Origin: Bradyrhizobium sp. CCBAU 53351
Lineage (GTDB): Bacteria; Pseudomonadota; Alphaproteobacteria; Rhizobiales; Xanthobacteraceae
Length of the DNA: 64,000 bases
Direction: 5' to 3'
Assembly (NCBI RefSeq): GCF_015291745.1
Contig: NZ_CP030059.1
Coordinates: 1 to 64,000, forward strand
Positions 63,320 through 64,000 of the stretch are shown piece after piece; the stretch's first letter is position 1, and each line of letters starts with the position of its first letter. The notes beneath the pieces were generated by a model. The model did not search any database. It was not told where the DNA came from and worked only from the letters and a program-made list of their open reading frames with translations. A program made the translations under genes and the position numbers.

Positions 63320-64000
63320 GTGACCATCAATCTTCTCGCCGTTGTCGCAATGGTCTCATATGCGCTGGTGTCCCCAAGCGGCGGACAGGTGCAATCGGCG
63401 CCAAAGCCGGAGCCGGTAAGACCGGCTGCAAAGAAGCCGGCTGTCGCTCCACGTGCCACCGCAGAAGCGGGCCCGTGCCACGTCGGCGTGATCCCGATCG
63501 CAGGCGACCTGTTCATGGTCGAGAAATTCGGTCCTCTGAAGTTTCTCGACAAGTACACGCGCACGTCGGTCGCGGCGTGGGCGCTCGACGACCTCGTCGT
63601 CTCCCGCGTTCGTGCTGCTGCACTTGGCATTTCCGTACGCAGGGTTCCTTACACCCCCGAGGAGCTCAGGTCCGGGGGCCGACAAAAGCAGAATCCGTGG
63701 TTCTATCGGGCCGAAGCCGACGTGAAGGGCTTTGTTCAATTTCTAGCGCCAAAGATCCGCTGTGATCGTTACCTCGTCGTCCACCGGCACGGCGGAACGC
63801 AGCGCGAATACGGTATCGGCATCTCGCAATACCCCTATGGCGGACCCGTGCATCTCTTCGCCATGATGCTCATCCGAATCTACGACGGCCGGACTTTCGA
63901 GCTGATCAAGGAGGCGCCGGCCTTGATGACCGAGGACACCTATATCGAGCGCATGACGCATAATTTTCTCGGCGGGCCCTCGATGAAGCTGGATCCTGCG
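63320..64000 (+). CDS. Exported protein of the same family, copy 2, cut by window end
   Basis: A GTG-initiated frame at 63320 stays open to the last base (227 codons). It begins with a short signal-like segment (INLLAVVAMVSYALVS), then a Pro/Lys/Ala linker (APKPEPVRPAAKKPAVAP) and GPCHVGVIPIAGDLFMVEKFG, matching GPCGVGVIAGTGDIFVVQKIG of the upstream gene. WALDDLVVSRVRAAALGISVRRV and CDRYLVVHRHGG also align with its neighbour. This shows a tandem duplication. The gene starts 12 bp after the first one stops, so the two are cotranscribed. The 3' end lies outside the window. Confidence 0.78.
   Translation, partial: MTINLLAVVAMVSYALVSPSGGQVQSAPKPEPVRPAAKKPAVAPRATAEAGPCHVGVIPIAGDLFMVEKFGPLKFLDKYTRTSVAAWALDDLVVSRVRAAALGISVRRVPYTPEELRSGGRQKQNPWFYRAEADVKGFVQFLAPKIRCDRYLVVHRHGGTQREYGIGISQYPYGGPVHLFAMMLIRIYDGRTFELIKEAPALMTEDTYIERMTHNFLGGPSMKLDPA

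Overview
The window is GC-rich, densely coding chromosomal DNA from an alphaproteobacterium of the Rhizobiales, most likely Bradyrhizobium or a close relative. This is inferred from the protein sequences, the gene order dnaA-dnaN-recF-gyrB, the miaB-phoH-ybeY-corC-lnt-XRE and rimP-nusA-ylxR-infB-rbfA-truB-rpsO-pnp blocks, two families of rhizobial REP-like palindromes, and FixK/FNR-type boxes. No tRNA, rRNA, CRISPR array, prophage or transposase was recognised.

Layout. 1-11.2 kb: replication block with dnaA (5' end cut by the window edge), dnaN, recF and gyrB. It is interrupted twice: by a small DUF559 endonuclease-like gene tightly bounded by inverted REP copies, and by three tandem paralogous exported proteins of unknown function that share a repeated FYR-x-EL/GW motif and a duplicated leader. 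11.3-24.6 kb: a scramblase-like protein, a frameshifted membrane protein, a MurA-family enzyme with Asp in place of the catalytic Cys, a MATE exporter, an HCCA-isomerase-like protein, a DUF6064 membrane protein behind a FixK-type box, FUSC, MmgE/PrpD, a serine hydrolase, a membrane-bound AraC regulator, a pirin and purC. 24.6-34.9 kb: a small exported protein behind a perfect FNR/FixK box, succinate-semialdehyde dehydrogenase, a second serine hydrolase, an acyl-CoA synthetase, a PfkB kinase, murJ, trpS and a universal stress protein.

35-46.6 kb: core genes for Fe-S assembly (NifU/Nfu type), tRNA modification (tsaB, miaB, trmB), ribosome and RNA processing (rimI, phoH, ybeY), metal regulation (Fur/Mur) and lipoprotein maturation (lnt), with an XRE regulator and an M20 peptidase. 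46.7-58.6 kb: a DUF2336 protein and the transcription/translation operon rimP to rpsO, then pnp. Both rimP and pnp have structured leaders that could act as attenuators. 58.7-64 kb: divergent katG and oxyR for peroxide defence, a GNAT acetyltransferase, and two tandem exported proteins of an unrecognised family, the second cut by the window end.

The most unusual material is the exported-protein triplet between recF and gyrB, the REP-bounded DUF559 cassette, the C-to-D MurA, the two FixK-type boxes in front of uncharacterised genes, the inverted heptamer arrays before tsaB, and the exported pair at the right edge.
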